In this document: positions 61,401-64,000 of the stretch, piece by piece
Layout of the letters: every line of letters starts with the position of its first letter
Position numbering within the stretch: position 1 is the first letter of the stretch
Assembly: GCA_013399305.1 (NCBI GenBank)
Contig: VXAI01000019.1
Location: 1,579,034-1,643,033, forward strand
Direction of reading: 5' to 3'
Source of the DNA: Rostratula benghalensis
Lineage: Eukaryota; Chordata; Aves; Charadriiformes; Rostratulidae
Length of the DNA: 64,000 nt
The notes under the pieces: model-generated
What the model was told of the DNA's origin: nothing
The model's input: only the letters and a program-made list of their open reading frames with translations
The model's database searches: none
Program-made: the position numbers and the translations under genes

Positions 61401-64000
61401 GAATTTGTAAGTAATTTAAGTAGTAAATGCAAGTGTGCAGTAGTAAATGGAGTGGGAAGATTAGCAGGATTCTAAAACTACTGAAAGTTAGAAACATTCA
61501 TACGTTCAAATGTGATCCTCCAGTGACTACGTCAAACAAACTTATTTATGGATATGGATGAAATTTAAATGCAAGAAATACTTGTGGGTTTTATTTACTT
61601 TATTTAAAAAAAAAAAGCTTTCCTACTCTGATTTCCAAATAATCCAAATAATTAGCCAAAGCACAAAGCAACTGTTTTATATCAAAAAAATAACAGCTCC
61701 ACTTAGTTTTACACACATTATGTAACCACTACCAAGAGCATAAAGAATTAAGTAGCTATTGATACTGGTTTCCACAGAGTTTTATTAATTTGCTTTGGGT
61801 TTTTTTTGTTCGGCGAACATCAGATGGTATTGGGTATAATAACATCAGTAGATATTTTCTTGAAATATATAGCACGCGGGATGTTCTTTCTTGATGTAAC
61901 CTAGAAATTACATTAGTGGAAAGAGTCATATTGGACAGGTGAGGGTTACAACCATTTCCCTCATTACAGACTAACAAGCTGGTTTTCATTGCTCTTCTGA
62001 TTTCATTATATTACCTACATTTTTCTCTGCTCGTTAACTATAATCCTAATAATCACATATCTGCTCATAGCAGCTTGTCTTTCTTAATTTACCTATCACT
62101 GCTCTACACGTTCCCCTGCTATCTGCAGCTTTCCTGAGTTTGTCAAACTTGTCAGCCAAATGTAGAGCAAAGAATTAGTAGTGAAAAGAGAAAGAAGCAG
62201 TGTTCCAAAAAGAAAACTAAACATTGTTAAGCTACCAGCAGTGAGTTCTGAATTTAGATAGGTAAAATTAGGATTCTGCAAATTTCCAGCATTGCTCCAA
62301 AATTCTAGCTGAAAAAATTGTGCATGAAATGGACAACAAAAAGGTATTAGACTAGGCATCAAGATTAATGGGACCAAAGTATTTGAAAAGTTCAAAGGAA
62401 AACATACGGGAAGTGTACTAAATAAACAATGAGGGAATTAATGCAAGAGATGAGGAGTGATTAAAGTTTCTTTTTAAAAAACAATATTTGAAAGAATCCA
62501 AGTGCAAAGGGCTGTCGTCACCCGAACAGTATGGCTACTGACCCTATTTGCCTGTTCAAATGTTTGCTTTCTAAATATAAATGCACAGAGTCATGACAAG
62601 AAGTTAAAAATAAAAATATGGCGAATTCCACACAAGAAACTAGCCAATGAACCTCGCAAAGTCAAATGGCAGATAAATGGAAAGACAACTGGAATAATAT
62701 GAAAACTTTGAAGTATGTTACAGGGTGGAGCAAAACACTAGAGAAGCGCTGGTCTTAATAACAAACAGCAGATATTTTGCCTTTGACAAAGAAGCAAGTA
62801 ATAGGCTGCAAGTGATCAGCAATACTAGTCAAAACAGTGAAAAAACTGAAAAGCTTTAAAATGTTAAGTGGCAGGGCACAACAGAGCTCTGTTTTGAGAG
62901 AATAAAGCCATATAATCTGTACTGCAAATAAAGAGACTTGTTGTCATGGTGCCTTTTGATTGCTGGAATAGATACAGGTTATGGATTTCCTTGGCAGTAT
63001 ATGAAATCCAGCCAGCAGATGATAGTCCTCAGAGGACCAGGTAAGAATGAAATTAGCTTTCCTTGAGGAGACTGTAGAAATCTCTTAGACCTTTCAAACA
63101 CTGAAGAGAAATGTGAGAAATAGAGAAGCATTACTGAAGATTATACATCATATGTGCCATGGTGTGTGGTAGAGAGGGTTTGGGATCATTTGCGATAGTG
63201 AGGGATTAGAGAGACTGATTTAGATGACCTCCAAACCAGGAAAGAATAAATACTCATATGTAGCTGTGAAGTCCAGTAAACAGGCATTCAATACACTTTC
63301 AGCTCGTTAGAAGGCAGGGGGAATGGGCAAACCTCTTAATGAATGCATGTGGTACAATGTTCAAATCCATGAGGGTGAGCTGATGTGAAATATAAGTAGT
63401 AAGATTTAGTATTTTAGTACATTTGCATAGAAGAAAGAAAAAATAGATATAAAATGTCAGAGATCATTCCCTAGTGATTCGGGTAGAATTCTTAAAACCT
63501 GCTCTTGCACAAAGTAAAAGGCTTAGCAGACTTCCAGTACGATAAAGTCTGATGCCTACAGTATTATGGCATTTAGTTGCCCTATTATTTGTGGTACTTT
63601 ATGGCGTTATCACATAACTTTTTGATTATATGGGAAGACAATGCTTAGTATCCTGTAAATAAGGACAAATGCAAACATAAAACATGGGGGTTTTCTGTGA
63701 GTAGCAGCTCGTTAATTTCTTATTATGATGTTTCTTTCTCAGGATGAATCTGGGATGCAAGAAGACTTAAGTTTGTCTTGTCTTGGTTGCTGCATGGTTT
63801 GTCAAATGCAACGTTCTAGAAGAAGGGGGAAGAGATTGACCTCTCTGTGGGATCAGATGGAAATATTTGGGGGGATAGGGGGGAATGTTTCAAAGTGCAA
63901 ACTGACATAGGCAGAGGTACCTCTGCAGAACATGATAGCTTAGGAGACAGAGCAGGGAGTAAACCCAAAATTGTCCCTCAGGGGTGACAGAGAGGCCGCC
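58441..64000. other. Gene-free stretch to the window end
   Basis: No gene is recognised. A run of 15 T lies at 60562-60576, followed by 'cccttag'. Two runs of six G occur at 63869-63883. Frames reach 99 codons (62096-62395, minus strand) and have no known domain. A weak CR1-like phrase near 63210-63240 was not accepted. From about 63800 the sequence becomes richer in G. Confidence 0.5.
60562..60576 (+). repeat. Poly-T run (15)
   Basis: An uninterrupted T run followed by CCCTTAG, which resembles a splice acceptor tract. No exon-like open frame follows. Confidence 0.9.

Noticed and set aside
62096..62395. 99-codon minus-strand frame with hydrophobic C-terminal half
   Set aside because: It matches no membrane protein family I know, and no splice sites or homologous context support it.
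63205..63245. 'gatttagatgacctccaaac' resembling a CR1 tail
   Set aside because: The short phrase is not supported by the sequence before or after it, and no terminal repeats follow.
1..64000. CRISPR array, operon, phage or plasmid features
   Set aside because: No regularly spaced repeats, no bacterial-length genes and no ribosome-binding sites; the repeats are those of a vertebrate.

Overview
The window looks like non-coding nuclear DNA from a bird. The main evidence is the interspersed repeats. Several copies end in the CR1 (chicken repeat 1) LINE 3' tail, and one piece still translates as the C-terminal part of a CR1 ORF2 reverse transcriptase. One block matches, from memory, a solo LTR type common in birds. 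The DNA is visibly AT-rich with many long A and T runs. The longest open frame in 64 kb is 137 codons, and no frame resembles a known host protein. No tRNA, rRNA, CRISPR array, operon or bacterial-type gene is visible. I read it as a gene desert or part of a very long intron. A distant gene cannot be named from this window.

Layout. 1-4600: no recognisable element. About 4601-5158: a degenerate solo LTR. About 6545-6860 and 9815-10265: old antisense CR1-type LINE remnants; the second is followed by a pyrimidine-rich tract to about 11870. 12071-12169 and 12354-12463: two short sense-strand CR1 3' tails in close succession. 12464-37555: about 25 kb with only homopolymers, small tandem duplications, small inverted repeats and a few GC-richer islands. 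37556-37998: a sense-strand CR1 piece with recognisable ORF2, cut off at a poly-T run. 42470-42684 and 46799-47018: two more CR1 3' ends. 51590-52320 and 57310-58440: two further old antisense CR1 reverse-transcriptase remnants. 58441-64000: no recognisable element.

How the parts relate. No gene network is visible. What can be read is a history of retrotransposition. There is an older layer of CR1-like copies, all on the minus strand, and a younger layer of avian CR1 fragments, all on the plus strand. There is also one retroviral LTR and several local duplications of 30-50 bp. I found no convincing undescribed biological system. The findings are mostly structural oddities that an alignment search could settle. 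Repeat identities rest on remembered family consensus patterns, not on a search.
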